From CAZFVY01 sp964522665 (GTDB taxonomy: Bacteria; Verrucomicrobiota; Verrucomicrobiia; Limisphaerales; CAZFVY01), in assembly GCA_964522665.1 (NCBI GenBank), contig CAZFVY010000018.1, positions 16,790-80,789 on the forward strand: DNA of 64,000 nt. The letters are read 5' to 3'. A model generated the notes under the pieces. That model saw only the letters and a program-made list of their open reading frames with translations. It ran no database searches and was not told where the DNA came from. Made by a program: the position numbers and the translations under genes. This document shows, piece by piece, positions 8,706 through 16,699 of the stretch (within the stretch, counting starts at the first letter, position 1; every line of letters begins with the position of its first letter).

Positions 8706-9848
8706 TCAGGCGCGTTCGCGCACCCGGCGGTAGAGCGCTTCGTACTGCGGCACGATCACGTCCGCGGAAAACCTTAGCCGGGCGCGGACGCGCGCGGCCT
8801 CCCCCATTTCGGCCCGGCGCGCCGGATCGTCAATCATGCGTTCGACCGCCGCCGCCAACGCCCCGGCGTCACCGGCCGGCGCCAGCAGGCCGGTCACGTT
8901 GTCTTCCACCACCTCGGGTATGCCGCCCACCCGCGTCGTGACGCTCGGGCGGCCAAAACACATTGCCTCGAGTATGCTGAGGCAAAAGCTTTCGGAATCG
9001 GAGGTGAACAGGCCCAGGTCGGACGCCAATAGGAATTCCTCCACGTCAAACACTTTTTCCCTCACAACGACGCGATCCTCCAGGCCCAGCCGGCGCACCT
9101 CATCCCGAAACGGAGCGAAGGTGGCGCCCGCGAGAATGACGAGTTTGAACGAGTCGCGCCCCCGCAGCCGCGCCGCGGTTTCCAGTAGGAGATCGACGCG
9201 CTTGACCGGACGGAGATTCGACGAATGCAGCAGCATCACCTCCGACTCGGCGACGCCCAACTCCCGGCGAATCTCATCGCGGGTGCGCCGAACCGGGCGC
9301 GGTTCAAAAAAATTGTGGATGACATCGATCGACCGGCCGATCTCCAGCAACCGGTCGGTCTCGTCGCGCAAAAACGCGGAGACCGTGGTCACCGCGTCCG
9401 AGCATTTCAGCGCGTGCTTGATCGCTGGACCGTAGCCGGCGTCGCGCCCGAGCAAGGTCGTGTCGGTGCCATGCAGCGTCGTCACGACTCGCGGCTGAAG
9501 CTCCGGCGGGAGCATCGAGCGCGCCAGAATCGCGGCCGTCGCGTGGGGGACGGCGTAATGAACGTGCAGGATATCCAACCCATGCTCCCGGCTCACCTCC
9601 GCCATCTTCACCGAGAGCGGCAGCGTGTAGTCGGGGTACTTGAAGAGATCATAGTCGTTGATCACGACCGGGTGGAAAAACAAGCGCGGCGCGCTTGCCG
9701 GCATACGAAATGGACGCTCGTAGCTGATAAAATGCACCTCGTGTCCGCGCCGCGCCAATTCCTCGCCCAGAGCGGACGCCAGAATGCCGCTGCCACCCAC
9801 CGACGGATAACAGGTGATGCCGACCTTGAACGCGCCGTCCGTAGCCAT
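8706..9848 (-). CDS. bshA: GT4 glycosyltransferase, BshA type (N-acetylglucosaminyl malate synthase)
   Basis: BshA joins UDP-GlcNAc and L-malate, the first step of bacillithiol synthesis, in the cytoplasm. The 380-residue protein has the family N-terminus GITCYPSVGGSGILASALG and the sequence VHYAVPHATAAILAR. TLHGTDTTLLG follows, then LLHSSNLRPVKRVDLLLE and the nucleotide-sugar site SFCLSILEAMCFGRPS with VGGIPEV. Length and motifs match BshA rather than general GT4 enzymes. It is the last gene of a six-gene minus-strand operon, with one base between it and bshB. It ends 24 bases from the convergent sigma-54 activator gene. Confidence 0.9.
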   Translation of the reverse strand: MATDGAFKVGITCYPSVGGSGILASALGEELARRGHEVHFISYERPFRMPASAPRLFFHPVVINDYDLFKYPDYTLPLSVKMAEVSREHGLDILHVHYAVPHATAAILARSMLPPELQPRVVTTLHGTDTTLLGRDAGYGPAIKHALKCSDAVTTVSAFLRDETDRLLEIGRSIDVIHNFFEPRPVRRTRDEIRRELGVAESEVMLLHSSNLRPVKRVDLLLETAARLRGRDSFKLVILAGATFAPFRDEVRRLGLEDRVVVREKVFDVEEFLLASDLGLFTSDSESFCLSILEAMCFGRPSVTTRVGGIPEVVEDNVTGLLAPAGDAGALAAAVERMIDDPARRAEMGEAARVRARLRFSADVIVPQYEALYRRVRERA

Positions 9849-9849
9849 T

Positions 9850-10587
9850 CTAAAAGCGGCGCGCCCCTCGATCGATTTGCGCGAGCGAATCGATGACGAG
9901 CGCGTCGTTGGGATAAAGCGCGATGGCGTGGCCGATGCCCGCCCTTAGCCCGTTCAAACGCGCGCGGGTCAGTTGCAGCTCGACGTAGTTGCGCGCCCGG
10001 GTCTGCGAGACGTGCGCCTCCATCGCGGCCGTCCACGCCGCAAGAATCTCAGGCGCCGAAACATCCATCAGGACCGGGGCTTGGTCGGTTGGTTCGGATT
10101 CCGGCCCGAGCGCGTAAAGGAACAACTGTGAAATCGCGTGCGGCGCCAAGGCGCGCAGCTCCTCAAGCCCGCCGTACCGCGCCAACCGCGCGGCGTCGCG
10201 AACCAGTCGGCCAAGGCGAGAATGGTCCGGGTGTTGGTTCTCCAGTAAGCTCGGGGCCAGGAGAATGCCCGGCCGGACTCGCCGGATGACCCCGGCGAGT
10301 TTGATCGCGTGCGCCGCGCGCACTTCCAGACGCGCGTCCCCGTCAAGCTCGATGAACTCGAGCGTCGCGCCGAGGATCGCGGCGGCCTTTTCCGCTTCGG
10401 CCGTTCGTTCATCGGGCGCGCCGTGGCTGGCGGCCTCGCCCCGCGAGCAAACCACCAGGTGCGCGGCCCGACCACCCCGGGTTTCGCGCGCGATCACGCC
10501 GCCGCAACCGAATTCAACGTCGTCGGGATGGGCGCCGAAGGCGAGCAGAGGCGTCAGTTCAGGCGGGGATTTCGGTGTAGGCTTCAT
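9850..10587 (-). CDS. bshB: PIG-L/LmbE deacetylase, BshB type
   Basis: The protein (245 residues from ATG 10587) belongs to the zinc-dependent LmbE/PIG-L deacetylases. The metal and catalytic motif AHPDDVEFGCGG is near the N-terminus, and NQHPDHSRLGRLVRDA supplies the further His ligand. BshB removes the acetyl group from GlcNAc-malate to give GlcN-malate. The short cytoplasmic form, without signal peptide, and its place one base upstream of bshA support this role. An in-frame start at 10608 is possible, but ATG 10587 lies inside the end of the upstream gene (29-base overlap), which suits coupling. Confidence 0.88.
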   Translation of the reverse strand: MKPTPKSPPELTPLLAFGAHPDDVEFGCGGVIARETRGGRAAHLVVCSRGEAASHGAPDERTAEAEKAAAILGATLEFIELDGDARLEVRAAHAIKLAGVIRRVRPGILLAPSLLENQHPDHSRLGRLVRDAARLARYGGLEELRALAPHAISQLFLYALGPESEPTDQAPVLMDVSAPEILAAWTAAMEAHVSQTRARNYVELQLTRARLNGLRAGIGHAIALYPNDALVIDSLAQIDRGARRF

Positions 10588-11335
10588 CAGATCGATCGAT
10601 CGGGTCACGCTTCAGGCAAATCAGTTCCGGCGCGTCTTCCAATCGCAGGTACGCCTGCTCGCCGGCGCCGGCCACGTAGTGAGTGCAGCGCAGCGCCGAC
10701 TGCATCCAACGGAGGCGCGTATCGCGCGCTGGGCTGATTTGCTCCTTGGTAAAATCGATGGACGGCAAGGTGATATAGGAATCCCCACCCTCGTGCAGGA
10801 GCAAAGCCCCGTCGCGAAATCTCGCGCGGACGACCTCACCTTGATACGGGACGTCCACGAAGAAATCCGCGACCTCGCACGCCTGCCGCCGCAACGCCGG
10901 ATCGCTCGAGCGCGCGACGCGGATATCCTCCAGCAAACCCATGCGCCGATACATCTCGAGGCAGAACTCAGCGATGGTCGGCGCCGACGTTGCCGCAAAC
11001 GCCTCGACCCAGCGCGGGTCCACGTAGGACGGCAACTGAAGCAAGGTCTGCTCCTGCCAACCGGCGGCGATCCCCTTCAGGTAGAACGGCGAGAACTTCC
11101 GTTGAATCTTGTTCTTGAAAGCGAAGTTAAGCTGCAGGGGTCCGTCGTGCTTGCGGTCGCGCAGGAGCGTCCGGGTCTCGCGCGGGTCGTGGTCGCTATC
11201 GTGGTAGAAAAAGACAATCTCACCGCCGATCTCCGCGCGCAGCCGCCGGGCCGTCTGAATTTTCGCGAACAGAAATCGCCGCGGGAAAAACCCGCACGGC
11301 TGCTGGCCAAAGCCAATGATCGGTCCAGCGCTCAT
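10559..11335 (-). CDS. Compact BshC-like protein (candidate cysteine-adding enzyme of thiol synthesis)
   Basis: BshC adds cysteine to GlcN-malate in bacillithiol synthesis and is usually about 540 residues; this protein has only 258. Three stretches resemble BshC in the right order: a GQQ motif with following hydrophobic helix (GFGQQPCGFF, residues 8-17), the SDHD motif after a beta strand (VFFYHDSDHD, 41-50), and TRLRWMQSAL with VAGAGEQAY (about 204-229), which mirrors the TRP..IAGPGE.NYW segment of BshC. The long coiled-coil C-terminal region of classical BshC is missing. The start ATG 11335 overlaps the symporter stop (ATGA), and the end overlaps bshB. I recall the BshC motifs from memory and could not align them, so the assignment is an inference from motifs plus context. 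Confidence 0.65.
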   Translation of the reverse strand: MSAGPIIGFGQQPCGFFPRRFLFAKIQTARRLRAEIGGEIVFFYHDSDHDPRETRTLLRDRKHDGPLQLNFAFKNKIQRKFSPFYLKGIAAGWQEQTLLQLPSYVDPRWVEAFAATSAPTIAEFCLEMYRRMGLLEDIRVARSSDPALRRQACEVADFFVDVPYQGEVVRARFRDGALLLHEGGDSYITLPSIDFTKEQISPARDTRLRWMQSALRCTHYVAGAGEQAYLRLEDAPELICLKRDPIDRSDEAYTEIPA

Positions 11336-13035
11336 GCGGCGACGCCCGCGGCGGTAACCGGACGCTCGGAGCCCAACGCGGCCTGCAAGCCCAGGCTGAA
11401 GACGACGCAGGCGGCGCAGCCGATAAAATTAAACCAGAGATAGCTGATGTTGAGCGTGAAATAGAGGGCAAATACCAGAGCCTGCGCCGCGAGGGCCGCC
11501 CAGAACACCGCGGTGCCTCCGATGCGTTTCAGGAAGAAAGCTACCAGGAACAATCCGAGGACCACGCCGTAAAAGATTGACCCAATAATGTTGCTGGCTT
11601 GGATCAGGTTTTCGGTCAGGTTCGCGAACAAGGCGAAGGCGATCGCGACCAACCCCCAGAGAACCGTAAAGCATTTCGACGCGATTACGTAGTGGGCGTC
11701 ACTGGCGTCCGGCCGCGCGACGTGCCGGTAGAAATCAATGATCGTCGTTGATCCCAGGGCATTCAACTCGGCGGCCTTCGAGGAGAGCGCCGCCGCGAAG
11801 AAAACGCTGACCAGCAATCCGATAACGCCATGCGGAAGGTACCGCAGAATGAACGTAATGAAGACGTAATCCGCGTCGCTCGCCTTGGCCCCGGCCATCG
11901 CCTTTTTCGCCGCCGCGCGCACCGCCTCGCTCCGGTCATGGGCGGCGAGCGCGGCCGCCCGAGCCGCCGCTTCCGCGCCGCGGTCACCCGCGTGGCGCGC
12001 ATCGATCCAGGCTTGAATCCGCTGTCGCTTTTCGGCGAATGCCGCGGCGAAATCCGCTTCGATGCCACGCAGGCTGGCGCCATCCTTTTGTTCCGCTTGA
12101 TGCTTCCAGGCCGCCTGGTTGAAAAACACCGGCGGCGCCTCGAATTGAAAGAAGACAAATATGAGCGCGCCGAGCAACAAGATCAAAAACTGCATCGGGA
12201 TTTTGCAGACGGCGTTGAACATCAATCCCAGCCGGCTCTCACGCAGCGACGAACCGGACAGGTAACGCTGCACTTGCGATTGATCCGTGCCAAAATAAGA
12301 CAAGGCCAGAAACATCCCACCGAGGAGGCCGGACCAGAATGTATAGCGTTCGTGGACGTTGATCGAAAAATCCACCGCTTTGAGTTTATGGAAGCCGCCC
12401 GCCAGGGTCAGCGCATCGGTTAGCGTCAAGCCGGGCGGCAGTTTCGCCAAGAGCACGATTAGCGCGGTCACCATGCCGGCGAAAATGATCCCGAGTTGGT
12501 ATTTCTGCGTCAAGCTCACCGCCTCACTCCCGCCGGAAACGGTATAAATAATAACCACCATTCCGCTGCAAAGGATGGTCGCGTCCAGCCGCCAGCCCAT
12601 CACCGTCGAGAGCACGATGGCCGGCGCGTAAATGGTAATCCCGGCGCCGATGCCGCGCTGCAAAAGGAACAGCCCCGCGCCCAAAAGTCGCGTCTTGGCG
12701 TCGAAGCGCCGCCCGAGAAACTCGTAGGCGGTATAAACGTTCAACCGGCGATAAATTGGCAGGAACACCCCCGCGATAATGATCAGCGCGAAGGGCGCCC
12801 CGAAATAATTCTGCACGAAGCCGAGGCCGCCTTCATACCCCTGGCCCGGCGTGGATAGAAACGTGATCGCGCTCGCCTGCGTGGCCATGACGGACAGTCC
12901 GATGATGAGCCAGGGCGTATCGGGCTTGCCCTTGAGGTAGGTCGCGAGGTCACGTCGCCCGCGCGTGCGCCACATGCCGTAGGCGGCGATGCCGACCATC
13001 GTCGCGACCAGGACGACGTAATCGAGCCAATTCAC
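11332..13035 (-). CDS. Sodium/solute symporter (SSS family)
   Basis: This is a 567-residue polytopic membrane protein of the SSS family. The N-terminal half shows LDYVVLVATMVGIAAYGMW, then GLSVMATQASAITFLSTPGQGYEGG and the conserved GGSEAVSLTQKYQ. Further on come LSYFGTDQSQVQRYLSG and FFAAALSSKAAELNALGS, as in family members that move solutes with Na+. Between helices around residues 310-390 there is a polar Ala/Arg/Lys-rich insert of about 80 residues that looks helical. I take GTG 13035, which gives a four-base GTGA overlap with the small upstream gene; a TTG at 13056 is also possible. The solute is unknown; its place between a secreted PIG-L hydrolase and thiol genes suggests uptake of a product of that hydrolase. 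Confidence 0.88.
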   Translation of the reverse strand: MNWLDYVVLVATMVGIAAYGMWRTRGRRDLATYLKGKPDTPWLIIGLSVMATQASAITFLSTPGQGYEGGLGFVQNYFGAPFALIIIAGVFLPIYRRLNVYTAYEFLGRRFDAKTRLLGAGLFLLQRGIGAGITIYAPAIVLSTVMGWRLDATILCSGMVVIIYTVSGGSEAVSLTQKYQLGIIFAGMVTALIVLLAKLPPGLTLTDALTLAGGFHKLKAVDFSINVHERYTFWSGLLGGMFLALSYFGTDQSQVQRYLSGSSLRESRLGLMFNAVCKIPMQFLILLLGALIFVFFQFEAPPVFFNQAAWKHQAEQKDGASLRGIEADFAAAFAEKRQRIQAWIDARHAGDRGAEAAARAAALAAHDRSEAVRAAAKKAMAGAKASDADYVFITFILRYLPHGVIGLLVSVFFAAALSSKAAELNALGSTTIIDFYRHVARPDASDAHYVIASKCFTVLWGLVAIAFALFANLTENLIQASNIIGSIFYGVVLGLFLVAFFLKRIGGTAVFWAALAAQALVFALYFTLNISYLWFNFIGCAACVVFSLGLQAALGSERPVTAAGVAA

Positions 13036-13190
13036 GAAAACGCCCTCGACAGCCAAGCCAGCAACGCCGCCCAGAGGATGAAAGTCGCCGCGACAAAGAC
13101 ATAGACCCGGCGCCAGTTGCTCAGGCCCGGCACGCCCGGGGATTCGTCACCAGGAGCGCGCGTCGGTCCAGGCGGCACGGCGGGATTCAT
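13032..13190 (-). CDS. 52-residue single-span membrane peptide
   Basis: A short gene starts at ATG 13190, overlapping the PIG-L stop by four bases (ATGA), and ends in a four-base overlap with the symporter GTG (GTGA). The peptide has a Pro/Gly-rich first half and one hydrophobic helix, VYVFVAATFILWAALLAWL. The exact overlaps on both sides argue that it is translated. Small membrane partners are known for some SSS transporters, so an accessory role is possible, but no family is recognised. Confidence 0.65.
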   Translation of the reverse strand: MNPAVPPGPTRAPGDESPGVPGLSNWRRVYVFVAATFILWAALLAWLSRAFS

Positions 13191-15703
13191 TTTCCGAGCG
13201 CGAGCAGGTTGGCAAAAAGCCGGTAGGCGCCCGGAACGCCCGCGGGCAACTGCCGAAACCACGCGAGACCGGAATAGACGAAATAGCCGCGACCGTAGCG
13301 CGCCACCAGCAAGCCGCCGCTCTTCGGTGCCTCACCGGTGTCGCTGCACGCGAGAATTGGCGTGAAATGTTCGTCCCATTGCGTCGGGAAATACGACCCG
13401 CGCTCTTGCACCCAGCCATCGAAGTCGGCGGCGGTGATCTTGTTGGGCGAATTCAAACTCGGATGTTCCGGCGCGAGAATCGTCACCGGCGCCAGTTCTT
13501 CGCAAACTCGTTCCTGCGAGAGTCGCAGGTCGTACGGCGCAATTCGGCTCACCTTGATTCCCTCGGGGCGATTATACTGCACGATGACGTTCCCACCGCC
13601 CTCGACGTAGCGGAAGAGCGCGGGCATCTGCGGCGCCAGATCGGTCCGCGTGTTGAGCGCGCGAATGCCAATTACCACGGCGTCCAAGCCGTGCAGGCGT
13701 TCCGGGGTCAGGTCGAGTCCCGTTAGCCGCGTCACCTTGTAGCCCATCTGCTCCAAACTTTCGGCGACGCTGTCCCCTGCCCCGGGCAAGTAACCGACTT
13801 CATGACCGCGAATGGCTAGCTCGAGGCTGACCGCGCGCAGCCGCGCCTTCGGTTGCAAAAGCAGCAAGGGCAAGTGGGCGTAACGGATCTCGACGCGCCC
13901 GGTGTCGTAACGCGCGCCTTTGACTTCCACTCGCGCGGAAAGAGTCGCGACCGTCGATTGTGGCGGCGCCGTCACCGCGAAGGCGAACTTCGCCTTCTCA
14001 TTAACCTTCACGAGGCGAAACGACTGCCGCGCCGGCGACACATGCCAACCGCTCGGCACGTCCAGTTCGACGCTCCCGGCCGAGTCGGCGCGTAGCGCGG
14101 CAACTTCGACCGTCACGTCCCGCGACGCGCCGGGGGCGAAGAGTTGAACCTCGGACCCGAAACTCACGGACACCGGCGCGATGACTTCGAGCCGGCGCCG
14201 GCGTTCGGCCTGCCCCGCGACCGCCGCCGCCACCGGTTCATCCGGAATCACCAGCGATTGTCCGCCCACCTCGAAGACGTACTCCACGGGAAAAGCCGGC
14301 GGATTCTCGGGCCGCCCGATCAACGACCCGTCGGCGACGCGAAACATTCCGGCGGTCGGTTCTTCGCGCAACCAATAAGGTTGAGTCAACGGTGTCGCGG
14401 CGGGAAGCGTCGGCGTCGCAATCTTTGTAACCGTCTCATTCGGGCGCAGCGCCAGGCCGACCGATAACTTAGCATGTCCGACGGGGTAACGGGTCTCCTT
14501 CCAGCGTACGGGAACCGTCGCTCGAACCGTGGCCGTGTGGGTCAGCGACAGCTTCTCCCCCGCCACCAGCTCGGCTTGGGCGGCCACGGTCTCGACTGAC
14601 AGCCCGAGGCAATCCGCGAGCAGGCGGTCGAGTTGCCGCCGTTTGTCGTCCACGAGCGGCTCCGCCGGCAACTTGGCCAAGTGGCCGCGGATGCCGAGGA
14701 TCGCCGGCACGCTGGCCGCCGGGTCTTGAGGATTGAAATGCGAAATGGCTTCGTCAGCCAATCGACCGATCTCCGCCCCGCCCGCGATACGGCCCCACGT
14801 CGTATCGACCCCATCGAAAATGTCCTTCGTCGCCGGTTCGCCGCCGAGGAGCTGGAACGATTCGATGCGCGTTCCGCCGCCACCGCCGCCGAAATTCCCG
14901 AATCCCTGCGTCTTGTGCATGGAACGGCTGCGCCCCGCGATCGCACCGAACGATTCGCCCGACACGGTGTCGGTCCCATCGATCTGAATCTTCAACGGCG
15001 GTGCGCCGGTTCTACCTGCTCCGCCGCCAAAGCCTCCGCCATTGACAAAAATCCGCTTCGGCTGCCACGGCGTCAGTTCCTTCAATTGTTCGGGAAACGC
15101 TTTCGGGTCGCCCGCCAGTTTGAACGCTTCCAGCGCCACCACCGCCGACGCCGTGTGGTGCCCGTGCGTGCCTCCCGGCTGGGTTGAAAACCGCGTGACG
15201 ATTACGTCCGGCCGGAACGACCGGATTACTCGGACCGTGTCGGCCAGGACCTGCTGATGATCCCACACGTTCAGCGTCTCGCGGTAATCCTTCGAGAAGC
15301 CGAAGTCGAGCGCGCGGGAGAAGAACTGGCGGCCGCCATCGAGCCGCCGCGCGGCCAGCAATTCCTGCGTCCGCGCCACGCCCAACGCGGCGCCGAATTC
15401 CGGCCCGAGGACGTTCTGTCCGCCGTCGCCGCGGGTCAGCGAGAGATAACCGACGCGGCACAGGCGCCCGCGGCTAAGGTAGGTTATCAAGAGGGTGTTT
15501 TCGTCATCCGGATGCGCCGCGACATGCAGAACTGTACCCAGCTCGCGGAAACTCTTCAGGTCCCGCAGAATCTCCGCGCCCCTGGCTGGCTCACCCGCGC
15601 GGCCGGAGGCCGGCAACGTTAGCGCCAGCACGACCGCTGCGATTCCTCGGCCAAACGCGCGCGCGGGGGCGAGCGATCCTTGCGACCTTTTACTTAGTAT
15701 CAT
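13187..15703 (-). CDS. Secreted PIG-L/LmbE family hydrolase with C-terminal ThuA/GATase-like domain
   Basis: The protein has 838 residues from ATG 15703; a TTG at 15712 is the alternative. The N-terminus has a basic segment and then IAAVVLALTLPASGRA, a likely signal peptide. The LmbE fold follows, with AHPDDENTLL and GGTHGHHTASAVV carrying the zinc ligands. A long beta-rich middle part (about 370-620) has no recognised motif. The last 220 residues (GHEVGYLPGAGDSV, GLDAVVIGIRALNTR, GGNVIVQYN) resemble a ThuA or glutamine-amidotransferase-like fold, probably without catalysis. Family members cleave acetyl-sugar or amide bonds. As first gene of the bsh operon it may process a thiol conjugate or amino-sugar compound in the periplasm; this is inferred. 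Confidence 0.8.
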   Translation of the reverse strand: MILSKRSQGSLAPARAFGRGIAAVVLALTLPASGRAGEPARGAEILRDLKSFRELGTVLHVAAHPDDENTLLITYLSRGRLCRVGYLSLTRGDGGQNVLGPEFGAALGVARTQELLAARRLDGGRQFFSRALDFGFSKDYRETLNVWDHQQVLADTVRVIRSFRPDVIVTRFSTQPGGTHGHHTASAVVALEAFKLAGDPKAFPEQLKELTPWQPKRIFVNGGGFGGGAGRTGAPPLKIQIDGTDTVSGESFGAIAGRSRSMHKTQGFGNFGGGGGGTRIESFQLLGGEPATKDIFDGVDTTWGRIAGGAEIGRLADEAISHFNPQDPAASVPAILGIRGHLAKLPAEPLVDDKRRQLDRLLADCLGLSVETVAAQAELVAGEKLSLTHTATVRATVPVRWKETRYPVGHAKLSVGLALRPNETVTKIATPTLPAATPLTQPYWLREEPTAGMFRVADGSLIGRPENPPAFPVEYVFEVGGQSLVIPDEPVAAAVAGQAERRRRLEVIAPVSVSFGSEVQLFAPGASRDVTVEVAALRADSAGSVELDVPSGWHVSPARQSFRLVKVNEKAKFAFAVTAPPQSTVATLSARVEVKGARYDTGRVEIRYAHLPLLLLQPKARLRAVSLELAIRGHEVGYLPGAGDSVAESLEQMGYKVTRLTGLDLTPERLHGLDAVVIGIRALNTRTDLAPQMPALFRYVEGGGNVIVQYNRPEGIKVSRIAPYDLRLSQERVCEELAPVTILAPEHPSLNSPNKITAADFDGWVQERGSYFPTQWDEHFTPILACSDTGEAPKSGGLLVARYGRGYFVYSGLAWFRQLPAGVPGAYRLFANLLALGK

Positions 15704-15798
15704 GCGCCTCAATCCTCAGGCGATTCCTCCGCGTGACGATGGTAGTACGGCGTTCGTCGCCGGGGCGTCGCCCCGCGACGAACCCGAACCGCGCTGGA

Positions 15799-16392
15799 TC
15801 ACTTGGCAAGCGCGAACGCGACGGTGTACCCGGTGTTTTCCCATTCGATCTTGATAAATCCGCCACCCGCCGGCTTGCCCTCCGCGTTGAGCACGGGATT
15901 CACGCTAATGGTGAGTTGATTCACCGGTTTCGACAATGTTTCCTTGGTCAGATCAACCCTCGCGAAATCGTTTTTCTCATCGACCGGCACGCCCCATTTG
16001 CCGAGTGATTTGCTGAAGGCTAGCTTTGATGTACCCGTCTCCTCGGGAATCATGTATAACGTGTAGGCGCCCGCCGGAATGGTGGTATCACCGATCTGAA
16101 TCGCCTTCTGCGTGATCAGGAGAGTGGCCTCGTCCGCGCCCAAACGGTACGCTTTGCCCCACGGGATCAATTTGGGGTTACCCCAAATCACGCGCATTTC
16201 ACCGGTACTAGGATCAGCGGTATAAGGACGGCCATAAGTAATAGTGACGCGGTTGCCATCGATCGGGGCGCTAGTGGTTTCATGCGGGCTTTTGCCACCG
16301 GTCGAATTGACGCGGGCCTTTTGCGCGGCCAAAGGCAGCGCGGTGGCGACGATTGTGGCGAAGACGGTTAGGGCAAGCGTGAATTTTTTCAT
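15799..16392 (-). CDS. DUF2911 family secreted protein
   Basis: The 197-residue protein begins with a clear signal peptide (KKFTLALTVFATIVATALPLAAQ). The mature part has the DUF2911 pattern: VTITYGRPY, VIWGNPKLIPWGKAYRLGAD, a block containing IPAGAYTLYMIP, then KWGVPVDEKNDF. These proteins are common in Bacteroidota and Verrucomicrobiota and their function is unknown. It sits 95 bases upstream of the PIG-L gene on the same strand and could share its transcript, although the gap is much larger than others in that operon. Confidence 0.88.
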   Translation of the reverse strand: MKKFTLALTVFATIVATALPLAAQKARVNSTGGKSPHETTSAPIDGNRVTITYGRPYTADPSTGEMRVIWGNPKLIPWGKAYRLGADEATLLITQKAIQIGDTTIPAGAYTLYMIPEETGTSKLAFSKSLGKWGVPVDEKNDFARVDLTKETLSKPVNQLTISVNPVLNAEGKPAGGGFIKIEWENTGYTVAFALAK

Positions 16393-16699
16393 GTTTTTAA
16401 GGGAGCTAAGATTGGGCGGACGTTAACACGCCAACCCGCGCTTGTCCACCTCCGCAGCGCGACAACTTGGCGCCAAATAATTTCGGTGGGCGGAACGCGG
16501 ATCGCCAGATTCTTCCAGCACGGACCGGAGTTTGACACCACTCTCGCGTCGCTGATTAGCAAGATCGCCGCCAAAGCCTGCCTGCTCCCGCGAATAACGA
16601 CAGCGGCGTCCTGGCGCCGCCCCTCCCTGGCAAGCGGCCTACCGACTTTGTTCCCGTGACAAAGCCCGCGGCGGCGCCCTACGTTTTGCGCTCAACAAT
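16393..16699 (+). other. Intergenic region between DUF2911 gene and uxuA
   Basis: This 307-base stretch lies between divergent genes and must hold both promoters. TTGACA at 16532-16537 faces uxuA, but the matching -10 region is weak (GATTAG at 16554-16559). I see no gene, repeat or RNA element in it. Confidence 0.4.

Noticed and set aside
10265..11443. 392-codon plus-strand frame across bshB and the BshC-like gene
   Set aside because: Antisense to the bsh operon; its translation matches no family and the opposite strand shows clear motifs and operon overlaps.
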